Origin: an uncultured Shewanella sp.
GTDB lineage: Bacteria > Pseudomonadota > Gammaproteobacteria > Enterobacterales > Shewanellaceae
DNA: 64,000 nt
Reading direction: 5' to 3'
Assembly: GCF_947501665.1 (NCBI RefSeq)
Contig: NZ_CANMWS010000030.1
Location: 16,148 to 80,147, forward strand
Shown: positions 1 to 9,509 of the stretch, piece after piece
Layout of the letters: every line of letters begins with the position of its first letter
Position numbering within the stretch: the stretch's first letter is position 1
Program-made: the position numbers and the translations under genes
The notes under the pieces: model-generated
Databases searched by the model: none
What the model saw: the letters and a program-made list of their open reading frames with translations, nothing else
Told to the model about the DNA's origin: nothing

Positions 1-303
1 TGTATTTGCACGCAAAAAGGGTTCTGCACGAGCATCCATTAATACATCGACATTGACCCCGCTTAAGTTTTTATCGATGCTGATATCAACGACTTTTCCC
101 ATATTGAGTCCTTGGTAACGGACTAATGTCTTGCCCACTTCCATGCCCGTCGCATTGGGAAAGTGAATTCTGACGGTAATACCTGCGTCTCGAATACTTT
201 GTACTCCTAACCATGCTGCCAAAATGAGTGCTACAGCTGGTAGCAACCAAATAGGAGAGAAGAGCTTTTTCTTAACAATTTTAGGCTGTTCTATTTGTGT
301 CAT
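1..303 (-). CDS. letB: LetB (YebT)-like MCE protein, N-terminal part, runs off the window
   Basis: This is the first 101 codons of an MCE-domain lipid-transport protein; the gene continues past the left edge. The reading starts at the ATG complementary to 301-303 and gives a cytoplasmic Lys-rich start, one membrane anchor (about residues 15-35, SPIWLLPAVALILAAW) and the beginning of the first MCE domain with the RYQG motif typical of LetB rather than PqiB. LetB proteins form a stacked periplasmic tube that moves lipids between inner and outer membrane. It overlaps the 3' end of the upstream letA half by 23 bases, so the two are probably translationally coupled. The assignment to LetB is supported by the proq-prc-msrC neighbourhood, which also lies next to letAB in E. 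coli. The number of MCE domains cannot be seen here. Confidence 0.85.
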   Translation of the reverse strand, partial: MTQIEQPKIVKKKLFSPIWLLPAVALILAAWLGVQSIRDAGITVRIHFPNATGMEVGKTLVRYQGLNMGKVVDISIDKNLSGVNVDVLMDARAEPFLRANT

Positions 304-922
304 CTTGAGTGTCCAGTCGATCCCAAAGTAAACGAGTGTCTAAAACTTTTGCTGCGGTTTGTGTGAGTAAAATGACTAAGGCGAAAGGCGTTGCCGCAGG
401 TGCAGGTTGTGCATCAAGTAGCTGGCCCATGTTGACCAAAGCCACAGTGAGTGAAATAACAAAAAGATCGAGCATGGACCATCGGCCAATGGTTTCAATT
501 ATATGAAAACCGAACATGAGTTTCTTTTTGGATAAAGGTAAGTTGAAAGTAATGGCACTTAAATACAAGGTTAAGCCAATAATTTTTAACCAAGGTACTA
601 ATATACTAGCAATAAAAACAATGATAGCAATGGGTAGCATACCTGTTTGAACAAGATGAATGATACCAGAAAAAATTGTATCGTAACGCACATTTCCTTG
701 TTTGGTTAACATGGTAATTGGGTAAATATTTGCAGGGATCAGCAATATTGCCGCAGTAATTACTAATGCCCAGCTTTTTTGAAGACTGAGTGTGTTCCTT
801 GCGCGTAGTGGACTATCACAACGTAAACAAACTTTGTCATGTAATGAAGCGATTTGTTTGCAAGTTGGGCAGGCTGTTAACTGGATATCCTTTCCTTGCA
901 GTAAGGTCTCAGCTTTTTTCAT
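281..922 (-). CDS. letA: LetA/PqiA-domain membrane protein, second half of a split LetA
   Basis: A 213-residue integral membrane protein with one LetA/PqiA domain. The N-terminus carries a zinc-ribbon-like pair, CPTC (residues 18-21) and CLRC (about 32-35), followed by about four hydrophobic segments. LetA is the inner-membrane partner of the MCE protein LetB. In E. coli LetA is one polypeptide of about 427 residues with two such domains; here each domain has its own gene. This one begins 14 bases inside the upstream half and ends 23 bases inside letB, so the three form one operon. It could also be named PqiA; the neighbours favour LetA. Confidence 0.85.
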   Translation of the reverse strand: MKKAETLLQGKDIQLTACPTCKQIASLHDKVCLRCDSPLRARNTLSLQKSWALVITAAILLIPANIYPITMLTKQGNVRYDTIFSGIIHLVQTGMLPIAIIVFIASILVPWLKIIGLTLYLSAITFNLPLSKKKLMFGFHIIETIGRWSMLDLFVISLTVALVNMGQLLDAQPAPAATPFALVILLTQTAAKVLDTRLLWDRLDTQDDTNRTA

Positions 923-1541
923 CTAACAGACTCCACATGTGTTCAATATCGTATTCTCTGAGCAAAAACAAAGTCGATAGAAATAGCATAGTAAAACAAA
1001 ATGTGCCCATACCGAAAGTAATGGTTGCAAAATCAGATAGCTGAAATGATGAAACCAGAAAACTGATAACATAAATCTCAAGCATAGTTAATTGCGTCAG
1101 TAATGTATGTAACATCAATAACTTTTTGAGTACTTTTCGGTGAAAAGGTGATGATAGTCGGTGCTTTACAATGATAATTTGGCTCAATATTGACAGTAGT
1201 AATAGAGCCGGACCGAACACGGCGGTAGTCATGACGGCAAGACTGACCACCCAATAACCTTGTTTGCCGACCGCCAATGCACCTTCTAATACTGTCGTCG
1301 TTCTAACACTGCCAAGGAAATGTAATTCAAGCATAGGAAATACATTAGCAGGAAGAAAAAAGATCAGAGCGGTGAGACATAACGCTAGCATGCCATTGAT
1401 GGAACAATAGGGGGTGTGATAGAGAGGAGAATGGCAACGGGGACAAAGGGCTCTTACGCCTGTGGGCAGGGCTCGTTTTCTGATGGCTAAGTCACAAGAG
1501 TGGCATAAGACAATACTCTCATTCTCGGCTTGTGATCCCAT
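909..1541 (-). CDS. letA: LetA/PqiA-domain membrane protein, first half of a split LetA
   Basis: A 210-residue protein, first gene of the minus-strand letA-letA-letB operon. It has CHSC (residues 13-16) and CPRC (about 33-36) zinc-ribbon cysteines, then about four membrane segments with the LPANVFPM motif typical of the family. Its partner half starts within its last codons (14-base overlap), which would favour near-equal synthesis of the two. Known for the family: LetA works with the MCE tube LetB in lipid exchange across the periplasm. Inference: the two products assemble to reconstitute the two-domain LetA seen in enterobacteria. The ATG at 1541 is the first good start after the divergent promoter region. 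Confidence 0.85.
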   Translation of the reverse strand: MGSQAENESIVLCHSCDLAIRKRALPTGVRALCPRCHSPLYHTPYCSINGMLALCLTALIFFLPANVFPMLELHFLGSVRTTTVLEGALAVGKQGYWVVSLAVMTTAVFGPALLLLSILSQIIIVKHRLSSPFHRKVLKKLLMLHTLLTQLTMLEIYVISFLVSSFQLSDFATITFGMGTFCFTMLFLSTLFLLREYDIEHMWSLLDEKS

Positions 1542-1796
1542 AGTGTTATTAACCTACTTAATGATTAATGAAGATAATGACAATGCATTGATATGTAATA
1601 TTTATATTTTATGATACTTATGGTAAAAGCCCTGTGGCTTGAAAATGCATATTGAGTAATGAGAGATATTCATACATTAGAGCAAAGTTATTAGATTATA
1701 TACCTAAAAAACCTGAAAAGGCGAGTGTAGGCATTCAGGTAAGAGGACTGATGGTTTCTTGGCTTGCATATTGGGTGAATTATGGCAAAATAGGTA

Positions 1797-1812
1797 CTGT
1801 ATATAAAAACAG
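1797..1812. promoter_or_regulatory. LexA (SOS) box upstream of yebG
   Basis: The 16 bases CTGTATATAAAAACAG match the gammaproteobacterial LexA consensus CTGT-N8-ACAG without a mismatch, and the flanking TA on each side extends the symmetry to 20 bases. The box ends 13 bases before the yebG ATG, so a bound repressor would cover the transcription or translation start. YebG is LexA-controlled in E. coli, so this site is expected. Confidence 0.92.
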
Positions 1813-1825
1813 TATGGAGTGACAC

Positions 1826-2137
1826 ATGGCCGTTATCACACAATTTGTTGTGGTTAGAGAAGGGGTAGAGAAAATGACATTTACATCAAAAAAAGATGCG
1901 GATGCCTATGATAAAATGTTGGATATCGCTGATAACCTTCAGCCTTTATTAGCCGAGTCAGCACTGGAAATTGATGATGCGACCTGTGAAAGCTTGAGCT
2001 TTTATCTGGCTAAAAATAAAGATGAATTTATGAAGGTATTAAAGGGAGGCTCAAGTACAAAAGAAGAACCGCTTGTTGAAAAAACAACCTCAAATAAGAA
2101 AAAAACAGTGAAAAAAACTGGACAAGAAGCGGCTTAA
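1826..2137 (+). CDS. yebG: YebG, SOS-induced small protein
   Basis: A 103-residue protein whose first 30 residues (MAVITQFVVVREG, then a stretch with FTSKKDADAYDKM) match the YebG family closely. The last 25 residues are Lys/Thr-rich and low in complexity, as is usual for this protein's tail. YebG is a small cytoplasmic DNA-damage-inducible protein of unclear biochemical role. The gene stands alone, divergent from letA, with a ribosome site (GGAG at 1816-1819) seven bases before the ATG and a perfect LexA box just upstream. Identification rests on sequence plus the LexA box and is firm. Confidence 0.93.
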   Translation: MAVITQFVVVREGVEKMTFTSKKDADAYDKMLDIADNLQPLLAESALEIDDATCESLSFYLAKNKDEFMKVLKGGSSTKEEPLVEKTTSNKKKTVKKTGQEAA

Positions 2138-2483
2138 TATTATGATCACAGTGTACCAACACCATTGGAATGTTGTATTTTCAAGTGCTGTTGGTGCGCT
2201 CGTTGTTTTCTTTTTATAAAGGACATTGTACGCTCATTTTTATGGTCATCTTAGGTCTTTGGATGAGTATTTAAATTAGTCATAAATTGCCGATAAAAAC
2301 ACCGTTAAAATTTAACCCCATCTCATCTTTGAGTGATTGACACGTCTCAACCTTAACTTGTCATAGAAAAGTCACTAGGATTTTAAGGCATTTATTTGTT
2401 AAACTGCCCGGCTGGTAATGGTGCCATTATTTTTATTATGGTGCTTTATCAATTCTTTTAGTGATGTCGTGTTAGGGTATGGG
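2138..2483. other. Intergenic region between yebG and msrC
   Basis: About 345 bases with no convincing gene. It holds an imperfect inverted repeat just after yebG (ACCAACA near 2156 and TGTTGGT near 2190) that could act as a weak terminator, then AT-rich DNA presumably carrying the msrC promoter. Confidence 0.4.
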
Positions 2484-2942
2484 ATGAGTGTTGAAGATTA
2501 TGATGTATTGAATCGTCAAGTTCAGGCATTGTTTGCTGGAGAAGATGATTTAATTTGTGCGATGGCGAACTTTTCAGCTTTATTAAATGAACATTTAAGT
2601 GATATTAATTGGGTTGGATTTTATTTGATGAAAAATAGCCAATTAGTATTAGGTCCTTTTCAGGGGAAAGTGGCTTGTACTCGTATTCCATTAGGAAGAG
2701 GAGTGTGCGGTACAGCGGCGAGCAAAAATGCCACTCAACGTATAGAAAATGTACATCAATTTGAAGGTCATATCGCGTGTGATACTGCCAGTAATTCAGA
2801 ACTTGTGATCCCACTTTGTCGTGATGGAAGGGTTATTGGTGTGTTAGATATCGATAGTCCTTCGTTAGGAAGATTCACTAAAAACGATCAAATAGGGCTC
2901 GAAGCCGTGTTAAAAAGCTTCGAAAACGGCTTATTTGGTTAA
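2484..2942 (+). CDS. msrC: Free methionine-(R)-sulfoxide reductase (GAF domain)
   Basis: A 152-residue GAF-domain enzyme that reduces free methionine-R-sulfoxide in the cytoplasm. The family's cysteines are all present: CTRIP (about residue 62), GRGVCGTA (about 72) and HIACDTASNSE (about 96), with the substrate-pocket motif DINWVGFYL before them. The open frame extends to 2418, but the extra 22 residues are hydrophobic and have no counterpart in the family. The ATG at 2484 has an AGGG about eight bases upstream and gives the usual length, so I chose it. msrC sits next to proQ and prc in E. coli too, which supports orthology. Confidence 0.9.
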   Translation: MSVEDYDVLNRQVQALFAGEDDLICAMANFSALLNEHLSDINWVGFYLMKNSQLVLGPFQGKVACTRIPLGRGVCGTAASKNATQRIENVHQFEGHIACDTASNSELVIPLCRDGRVIGVLDIDSPSLGRFTKNDQIGLEAVLKSFENGLFG

Positions 2943-3237
2943 ATGCTAGCCTATTATCGTTAATTGGTGGTCGCATTCATGGCTACTGTGCTTATAATAG
3001 GCGGTTTGATAAATTACAAAATTCAAGTAGGCTATTAAACTTGATTGAATGAATGTTTGGCGTTTATTCTTTGTAATTGCTAAGGTATGTCTGTAGAAAG
3101 AACGTTAAGAATAAAAATAATGACCAATTTATGCTTTATTTTTACGTGGATTCAGATAAATATAAACGACACTTAAAAATTGTATGTTCGTGTATGATTT
3201 TTTTTATGTGCCCTTTTTTAAAACTGTGGAAGTAATG

Positions 3238-3879
3238 ATGGAATCAACAGAAAAGTTGACCGACACCAACGCAATTCTTGCGTATTTGTATGAAACATTT
3301 CCTTTATGCTTTGTTGCTGAAGGTGAAACTAAGCCATTAAAGATTGGATTGTTTCAGGATTTGGCTGAAAGGTTATCTGATGATTCTAAAGTCAGTAAAA
3401 CTCAATTAAGAATCGCTTTACGTCGCTATACCAGTAGTTGGCGTTATTTGAAATGTATTAAGCCTGGCGTCCAACGTGTTGACCTAGAAGGGCAAGCTTG
3501 CGGGGAGCTAGAGCAAGAGCATATTGAGCATGCTCAAACCACACTTAAAGCCAGTCAAGAAAAAGCTAAAGCGAAGCGATTAGCACAAGCGGCTAAACAT
3601 GCTGAAAAGGCGCCTAAAGTTAACAAGAAGCCTGTTAAGAAAACCGCCCCAAAACGTGCACCTGCTGCAAAACCAAACAAATTAGAAAAGAAACCTGCTC
3701 CTAAGGTTGAACTTGTGCCAGCAGTGCTTACTGAACTAAAGCAAAATCAACGTGTTAATGTAAAGCTAGGGCAATCTCCTGTCGCTGGCATTATTTTAGA
3801 TATCAAAAAAGAAGATGTGAGTGTTCAGTTAGATTCTGGTTTAACGGTTAAAGTACGCGCTGAACATATAATGCTGTAA
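3238..3879 (+). CDS. proQ: RNA chaperone ProQ
   Basis: A 213-residue RNA-binding protein. The N-terminal FinO/ProQ domain (residues 1-115) includes the conserved segments KPLKIGLFQDL and LRIALRRYTSSWRYL. It is followed by a Lys/Ala/Pro-rich linker (about 118-160) and a C-terminal Tudor-like domain (about 165-213) ending in VRAEHIML. ProQ binds structured small RNAs and mRNA 3' ends. The frame is open from 3184, but ProQ proteins begin just before the AYL...FP segment, so one of the ATGs at 3235/3238 is the likely start. prc follows after 23 bases, as in E. coli, so the two are probably cotranscribed. Confidence 0.93.
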   Translation: MESTEKLTDTNAILAYLYETFPLCFVAEGETKPLKIGLFQDLAERLSDDSKVSKTQLRIALRRYTSSWRYLKCIKPGVQRVDLEGQACGELEQEHIEHAQTTLKASQEKAKAKRLAQAAKHAEKAPKVNKKPVKKTAPKRAPAAKPNKLEKKPAPKVELVPAVLTELKQNQRVNVKLGQSPVAGIILDIKKEDVSVQLDSGLTVKVRAEHIML

Positions 3880-3908
3880 TGGCGAAATAGTAAAGGAGTA
3901 ACTTGTTG

Positions 3909-5948
3909 ATGCGAAAACTCATTCTGGCTGCAACTGTCGTCAGTATTTTTGTAGGATTTTCTGCCTGGGCCGTTAGCCCTTCAATCCCCTTCAGCGAGTT
4001 ACCCGCTTTAAAGCAGGAGCCTCAGCATAAGGTAGCGAGTAAACGGGTGACCGATTTGTTTAGTCGCTCTCACTATCGTCGATTTGTTCTTGATGATGTG
4101 TTTTCAGAGCAAGTTTTTGATAGTTATTTAAAGCAATTAGATTATCGCCACAATGTTTTGCTGCAGTCAGATGTTGATGGTTTTCAAAAGTATGCAAAGC
4201 AATTTGATACTATGTTAGAAACCGGTGACTTAAAACCTGCTTATGATATGTTTCAAGTCACCGAAAAAAGACGTTATGAACGTTTTGCCTATGCGTTGTC
4301 TTTACTCGATAAGAAAATGAATTTTGACTTAGCGGGTGATAAATACCAATTTGATAGAGAAGATGCCCCTTGGCCAAAAACAGAAGCTGAGCTTAATGAG
4401 CTTTGGCGAGAGCGTGTCAAATACGATGCATTAAATTTGAAATTAGCGGGTAAATCTTGGGACGAGATTGTAACGGTTCTGACCAAGCGCTATAACAATG
4501 CGATTAAACGTTTAAGTCAAACCAACAGTGAAGATGTTTTTCAAGCGGTTATGAATGCATTTGCTCGTACGGTTGAACCCCATACCAGTTACCTTTCTCC
4601 TCGAAATGCTGAACGTTTCCAAATGGAAATGAATTTGAGTCTTGAAGGGATTGGTGCTGTGTTGCAAATGGATAATGATTATACGGTGATTAAGAGTTTA
4701 GTTGCCGGTGGTCCAGCTGCAAGTAGTGATAAACTGGCACCTGAAGATAAAATCGTTGGCGTGGCACAAGACGGCAAAGACATGGTCGATGTGATAGGCT
4801 GGCGTCTCGATGATGTGGTTGAATTAATTAAAGGCCCTAAAGGTAGCAAAGTCACGTTAGAAATTTTGCCTAAGAAAGGGGGATCGTCTGCTAAAACCTT
4901 TAATGTCACGATTACTCGCGATAAAATTCGATTAGAAGATCGCGCTGCAAGCTCGAAAATCATTGAGCCTGAAGAAGGCATTTATGCTGGCCGTAAAGTG
5001 GGTGTGATAAAAATTCCTGGTTTTTATATGGGATTATCAAAAGATGTATCTAACGAGCTGACGCAATTAAAAGAAAGTAAAGTCGAAGGTGTGATCATTG
5101 ATTTGCGCGGTAATGGTGGTGGTGCATTAACGGAAGCGTCATTACTAACTGGGTTGTTTATTGATCAAGGCCCAGTTGTGCAAATTCGTGATGCCAATGG
5201 ACGAGTGACTCAAAATCGTGATAATGATGGTAAAACCACTTATGCAGGGCCGTTAACTGTGATGGTTGATCGTTACAGTGCTTCTGCATCGGAAATTTTT
5301 GCCGCAGCACTGCAAGATTATGACAGAGCGTTAATCGTGGGTGAGTCAACCTATGGTAAAGGCACAGTGCAGCAGCATAAAAGCTTAGGCCGGATTTATG
5401 ATTTATACGATAAGCCTCTTGGTCATGTACAATACACTATTGCGAAGTTCTACCGTATCAATGGTGGCAGCACTCAATTGAAAGGTGTCACACCGGATAT
5501 TAAATACCCGAGTGCATTAGAGCCTGGAGAGTACGGTGAAGCAGAGTCTAAGAATGCACTGCCTTGGGATAAAGTACCAGTGGCGAAGTACAAGACCTTG
5601 AATGATATCACTCCCGGTATGATTGCTCAGCTTGATGCTGCCTATAAACAACGTATTAAGACAGATGTTGAATTTGGTTATATTAACAGTGATATTGCTG
5701 AGTTTAAGAAGCATCATAATGAGAAAAGTGTGTCATTAGTCGAAAGTGAGCGTTTAAGCGAGCGTGAAGAAAATGACAAAAAGCAGCTTGATAGAATCAA
5801 TGAGCGTCGTGTTAAAGCGGGCCTTAAGAAAGTGAAGTCTCTTGATGATGTCGATGATAAAGTTGAGCCTGTGGATGCATTTTTAAATGAAACTGTCTAC
5901 ATTACTTTAGATTTAGCAACAGCAGAAAAAACGGCTAAATCAAAGTAG
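3909..5948 (+). CDS. prc: Tail-specific protease Prc/Tsp
   Basis: A 679-residue periplasmic S41 serine protease, close to the E. coli length. It has a Sec signal peptide (LILAATVVSIFVGFSAWAV), an N-terminal helical region, a PDZ domain (roughly residues 235-330) and the S41 catalytic core. The catalytic Ser lies in YSASASE (the second Ser, codon at 5283) and the Lys in YGKGTVQ (codon at 5358), 25 residues apart as in E. coli Prc. Prc degrades periplasmic proteins with nonpolar C-termini and trims cell-wall hydrolases and lipoproteins. A TTG at 3903 is also possible, but the ATG at 3909 is better spaced from AAAGGAG at about 3891. It follows proQ and ends at a strong terminator. Confidence 0.95.
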   Translation: MRKLILAATVVSIFVGFSAWAVSPSIPFSELPALKQEPQHKVASKRVTDLFSRSHYRRFVLDDVFSEQVFDSYLKQLDYRHNVLLQSDVDGFQKYAKQFDTMLETGDLKPAYDMFQVTEKRRYERFAYALSLLDKKMNFDLAGDKYQFDREDAPWPKTEAELNELWRERVKYDALNLKLAGKSWDEIVTVLTKRYNNAIKRLSQTNSEDVFQAVMNAFARTVEPHTSYLSPRNAERFQMEMNLSLEGIGAVLQMDNDYTVIKSLVAGGPAASSDKLAPEDKIVGVAQDGKDMVDVIGWRLDDVVELIKGPKGSKVTLEILPKKGGSSAKTFNVTITRDKIRLEDRAASSKIIEPEEGIYAGRKVGVIKIPGFYMGLSKDVSNELTQLKESKVEGVIIDLRGNGGGALTEASLLTGLFIDQGPVVQIRDANGRVTQNRDNDGKTTYAGPLTVMVDRYSASASEIFAAALQDYDRALIVGESTYGKGTVQQHKSLGRIYDLYDKPLGHVQYTIAKFYRINGGSTQLKGVTPDIKYPSALEPGEYGEAESKNALPWDKVPVAKYKTLNDITPGMIAQLDAAYKQRIKTDVEFGYINSDIAEFKKHHNEKSVSLVESERLSEREENDKKQLDRINERRVKAGLKKVKSLDDVDDKVEPVDAFLNETVYITLDLATAEKTAKSK

Positions 5949-5963
5949 TGGTTATTGTTTTCA

Positions 5964-5994
5964 ATAAAAAAACGCGCTTATAGCGCGTTTTTTT
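5964..5994 (+). terminator. Intrinsic terminator after prc
   Basis: A GC-rich hairpin (ACGCGCT at 5972-5978, three-base loop, AGCGCGT at 5982-5988) with a run of T after it and A before it, so it may work in both directions. Confidence 0.9.
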
Positions 5995-6038
5995 ATGTGT
6001 ATTTTGAATTAAAATTAAGAGATTAAGGAAAGTATGTT

Positions 6039-8606
6039 ATGTCTCAACTGGAACCTAAATACCTAAAAGATTATCAAGCTCCGCTATTTACGATTAGCCA
6101 TATTGATTTAGCCTTTGATTTAGCGGCGGCGAACACAAAAGTCAACGCGACCAGTCAAGTCATTAGGCAAGGTAAGCATCAAGAAGCGTTAATCCTTGAT
6201 GGTGACGATATTCAAATCCAGTCCGTTAAAATAAATGGCCAAGAGACAGATTATCAGATCCTTGATGGCAAGCTGGTCATAAATACCGCCTTAGATCAAT
6301 TTGAATTAGAGATAGTGACCTTACTGGATCCCCAAGCGAATTCCAGTTTAGAAGGGCTTTACATATCAGATGGAGCTTATTGTACCCAATGTGAAGCTGA
6401 AGGATTCAGGCGTATTACTTACTTTCTTGATAGACCAGACGTATTAGCAATTTACACGGTAACCATTACGGCGCCCAAACAGGGTTTTCCTTATTTACTC
6501 AGTAATGGAAATTTAATTGAACAAGGCGAAGTGGATGAATTGAATCACTATGTGAAATGGCACGATCCTTTTCCCAAACCCGCTTATTTATTTGCCTTAG
6601 TAGCTGGGGATTTTGATCTCTTAGAAGATAGCTATCAAACCAAGAGTGGCCGACAAGTAACATTACAAGTGTTTGTTGATAAAGGTAACCTTTATAAAGC
6701 TCATCATGCTATAGCGTCATTGAAAAAATCCATGCAGTGGGATGAGGAACGATTTAACCTTGAGTATGATCTCGATATTTACATGATTGTCGCCGTTGAT
6801 TTTTTCAATATGGGGGCGATGGAAAATAAAGGCTTAAATGTCTTTAATACCAAATACGTGTTAGCAGATAAACGAACGGCAACGGATGATGACTACCATG
6901 GTATTGAGTCGGTTGTGGGTCATGAGTATTTTCATAATTGGACAGGCAATCGCGTGACTTGCCGTGATTGGTTTCAGCTGAGCTTAAAAGAAGGGTTAAC
7001 GGTTTTTCGCGATCAAGAGTTTAGCTCTGACTTAGGATCGCGTGCCGTTAATCGTATTCATGCTATTCGAGTCATGAAAAACCAGCAATTTGCAGAAGAT
7101 GCAGGTCCGATGGCGCATCCTATACGCCCAGCTCAAGTGATTGAGATGAACAATTTCTATACAGTGACTGTGTATAATAAAGGCGCAGAGGTGATCCGCA
7201 TGATGCACACCTTGCTAGGTGAAGCGCGTTTTCAAGCAGGAATGGCTTTGTATTTTGAACGTCATGATGGTCAAGCGGTCACTTGCGATGACTTTGTGAG
7301 TGCAATGGAGTCAGCATCAAATGTGGATCTGACTCAATTTAGACGTTGGTACAGCCAAGCCGGTACGCCAGTGGTGACGGTTGAGGAGACATTTGATGAT
7401 GTCGCGGGACGTTATCAGTTAACTTTATCGCAAATGACGCCGCAAACGCCCGATAAGTTGGATAAATTACCGTTACATATCCCTTTTGACATTGAGCTGT
7501 TAAATGCCGAAGGTGAGTCGATTTTATCACAAGTGATCGATGTCAAAGAGTCGACACAAACACTCAAGTTTGAAGGGCTGTCCCATAAACCTGTTGCATC
7601 ATTACTGCAAAATTTCTCAGCACCTGTGCGGTTAAAGTTTGCTTATAGTATTGAACAATTGGTGCATATTATGGCCTTTGCCAGCAGTGAAGTCGCGCGC
7701 TGGGAAGCATCGGTGAATTTATTTAGTCATGCTATTTGGGAGAATGTGGCTCATTTGCAGGCTGGTACAGCTATGGTGCTGGACCCTCGTATTATTGATG
7801 CGTTTAAAGGGGTTATCCTTAATGAAACACTGGATAAAGCGTTAGTGGCAGAAATTTTAACCTTACCAAGCTTATCGGCATTAATAGAGCAAGTGGAACA
7901 AGTTGACTTGGATAAGTTAAGTTTAGCAAGAGCCTTCGCCATTGAGCAAATTGCTGAAGGTTGTGAGGATGAACTTTTAGCGCGCTATACCGAACTTAAT
8001 CTGATTGATGATGCAGGGGCTCGAGCGTTTAAAAATAAATGTTTAGCATTACTCATTGACTGTAATGATGAGTATCAAACCTTGGCGGCGACTCAATTTG
8101 AGCAAGCTGATAATATGACTAATAGTTTAGGGGCGTTGCTTGCCTTGAATGTGCAAGGGTCAAGTGTGCGTCAAGACTTGATGAGTGCATTTGAACAAAC
8201 TTGGATAGATACGCCGCTGGTTATGGATAAATGGTTTAGTTTACATGCCCAATGGCATGATGAAGCTTGTATTGAGCAGCTGTCATCACTGCTTAATCAT
8301 CAAGCTTTTAGTTTATCAAACCCGAATCGTGTCCGTTCATTAGTGGGCGTATTCGCGGCTGGAAATATCAATGAATTTCATCGCGTCGATGGGAAAGGCT
8401 ATCAATTTGTGACGGATATTTTAATTCAGCTCAATAGTGTTAATCCTCAAGTGGCTGCTAGAGTGATAACGCCACTCATTCAGTTTAAAAAGTTTGACGA
8501 AAAGCGTCAGAGCTTAATGAAAGCGGCACTACAACGACTATTGGATTTACCGGATCTGTCTAAAGACTTATTTGAGAAAGTCTCTAAAGCGTTAGATGTT
8601 GCATAA
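6039..8606 (+). CDS. pepN: Aminopeptidase N (M1 family)
   Basis: An 855-residue zinc metallo-aminopeptidase, close in length to E. coli PepN (870). The exopeptidase motif GAMENKG lies near residue 260. The zinc site HEYFH is at residues 295-299, with the third ligand Glu318 in LKEGLTVF. The C-terminal half is the helical domain of bacterial PepN. The enzyme removes N-terminal residues from cytoplasmic peptides and finishes protein turnover. It is monocistronic, flanked by the prc terminator upstream and its own terminator downstream; the AAGGAAAG at about 6025 is a suitable ribosome site. Confidence 0.95.
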   Translation: MSQLEPKYLKDYQAPLFTISHIDLAFDLAAANTKVNATSQVIRQGKHQEALILDGDDIQIQSVKINGQETDYQILDGKLVINTALDQFELEIVTLLDPQANSSLEGLYISDGAYCTQCEAEGFRRITYFLDRPDVLAIYTVTITAPKQGFPYLLSNGNLIEQGEVDELNHYVKWHDPFPKPAYLFALVAGDFDLLEDSYQTKSGRQVTLQVFVDKGNLYKAHHAIASLKKSMQWDEERFNLEYDLDIYMIVAVDFFNMGAMENKGLNVFNTKYVLADKRTATDDDYHGIESVVGHEYFHNWTGNRVTCRDWFQLSLKEGLTVFRDQEFSSDLGSRAVNRIHAIRVMKNQQFAEDAGPMAHPIRPAQVIEMNNFYTVTVYNKGAEVIRMMHTLLGEARFQAGMALYFERHDGQAVTCDDFVSAMESASNVDLTQFRRWYSQAGTPVVTVEETFDDVAGRYQLTLSQMTPQTPDKLDKLPLHIPFDIELLNAEGESILSQVIDVKESTQTLKFEGLSHKPVASLLQNFSAPVRLKFAYSIEQLVHIMAFASSEVARWEASVNLFSHAIWENVAHLQAGTAMVLDPRIIDAFKGVILNETLDKALVAEILTLPSLSALIEQVEQVDLDKLSLARAFAIEQIAEGCEDELLARYTELNLIDDAGARAFKNKCLALLIDCNDEYQTLAATQFEQADNMTNSLGALLALNVQGSSVRQDLMSAFEQTWIDTPLVMDKWFSLHAQWHDEACIEQLSSLLNHQAFSLSNPNRVRSLVGVFAAGNINEFHRVDGKGYQFVTDILIQLNSVNPQVAARVITPLIQFKKFDEKRQSLMKAALQRLLDLPDLSKDLFEKVSKALDVA

Positions 8607-8650
8607 CATTGACCTAATGTCATGATGTGACGTTAATTGATGACTCAACA

Positions 8651-8679
8651 GGCTTTCCATATTCAGGAAAGCCTTTTTT
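8651..8679 (+). terminator. Intrinsic terminator after pepN
   Basis: An eight-base-pair stem (GGCTTTCC at 8651-8658 and GGAAAGCC at 8666-8673) followed by six T. Confidence 0.88.
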
Positions 8680-8753
8680 ATGCCAATCAGTGGATCATTA
8701 TTTTATTTTGTCTTAGAATTAAAACCTATGTTGTAACAGGAAGTTAAGTTATT

Positions 8754-9398
8754 ATGGACAATATTTTAGTGTATTCTGATAGTATTTCATGGGGGATTAT
8801 CCCGAATACGCGAAAGCGTCTCGCCTTTGATGAGCGCTGGACAGGCGTAATGGAAAAAGTGTTACTGGAGAAAGGTAAGTCAGTCCGTATCATTGAAAAT
8901 TGCTTAAATGGTCGTCGTACGGTGTGGAGCGATCCATTTAGGGCGGGCCGTGATGGCTCTGAAGGTTTGGCGCAAGTGATTGAAATGCACTCTCCTCTGA
9001 AATTGGTTATTGTGATGTTGGGCAATAATGATTTTCAATGTACTCACGACAATAGCGTTGCGCTTTCAGGTCAAGGCATGGTTAAGCTCATTAATATTAT
9101 TCGTCAAGCACCGATCGAACCTGGCATGCCTGTGCCGCAAATTATGGTGGTCGCTTCCCCTAAATTAAAGCCAGTTAAAGGGACTATTGCCTATAAATTC
9201 GAAGGGGCTGTTGAGCGCAGTCAAGGTCTAGCTGCAGAATATTCAATTATCGCGAAAGCTTACCAAACCTTGTATTTCGATGCCGCCTCTGTTGTTGAAA
9301 TGAGTGATATCGATGGCCTCCATTTAGATAAAGACTCACATGAAATCTTAGGTAAAGCATTAGCCAATCGAGTATCTGCAAGCGTGCTGGCAAAGTAG
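8754..9398 (+). CDS. SGNH/GDSL-type esterase
   Basis: A 214-residue cytoplasmic hydrolase of the SGNH superfamily with no signal peptide. The block I nucleophile is in YSDSISWG (Ser9 or Ser11; the usual GDS is here SDS), block III is GNND (about residue 91) and block V is DGLHLD (about residue 184, with the catalytic Asp/His pair). Related proteins are arylesterases or acyl/carbohydrate esterases. The natural substrate cannot be read from the sequence. The gene stands alone between the pepN terminator and a decayed region. Confidence 0.8.
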   Translation: MDNILVYSDSISWGIIPNTRKRLAFDERWTGVMEKVLLEKGKSVRIIENCLNGRRTVWSDPFRAGRDGSEGLAQVIEMHSPLKLVIVMLGNNDFQCTHDNSVALSGQGMVKLINIIRQAPIEPGMPVPQIMVVASPKLKPVKGTIAYKFEGAVERSQGLAAEYSIIAKAYQTLYFDAASVVEMSDIDGLHLDKDSHEILGKALANRVSASVLAK

Positions 9399-9509
9399 TA
9401 TTTCTTTTAAAACAACCAGTTGATTACACTTAAAGCAAAGTGTTAACATGTTTATGTTGTGGGGTATTGTTCTCCACTTTAAGCATAAAACACTGGAGTT
9501 GTATTTCTA

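Noticed and set aside
281..303. Naming the left-edge genes PqiA/PqiB
   Set aside because: The RYQG segment of the MCE protein and the msrC-proQ-prc neighbourhood fit LetA/LetB (YebS/YebT) better.
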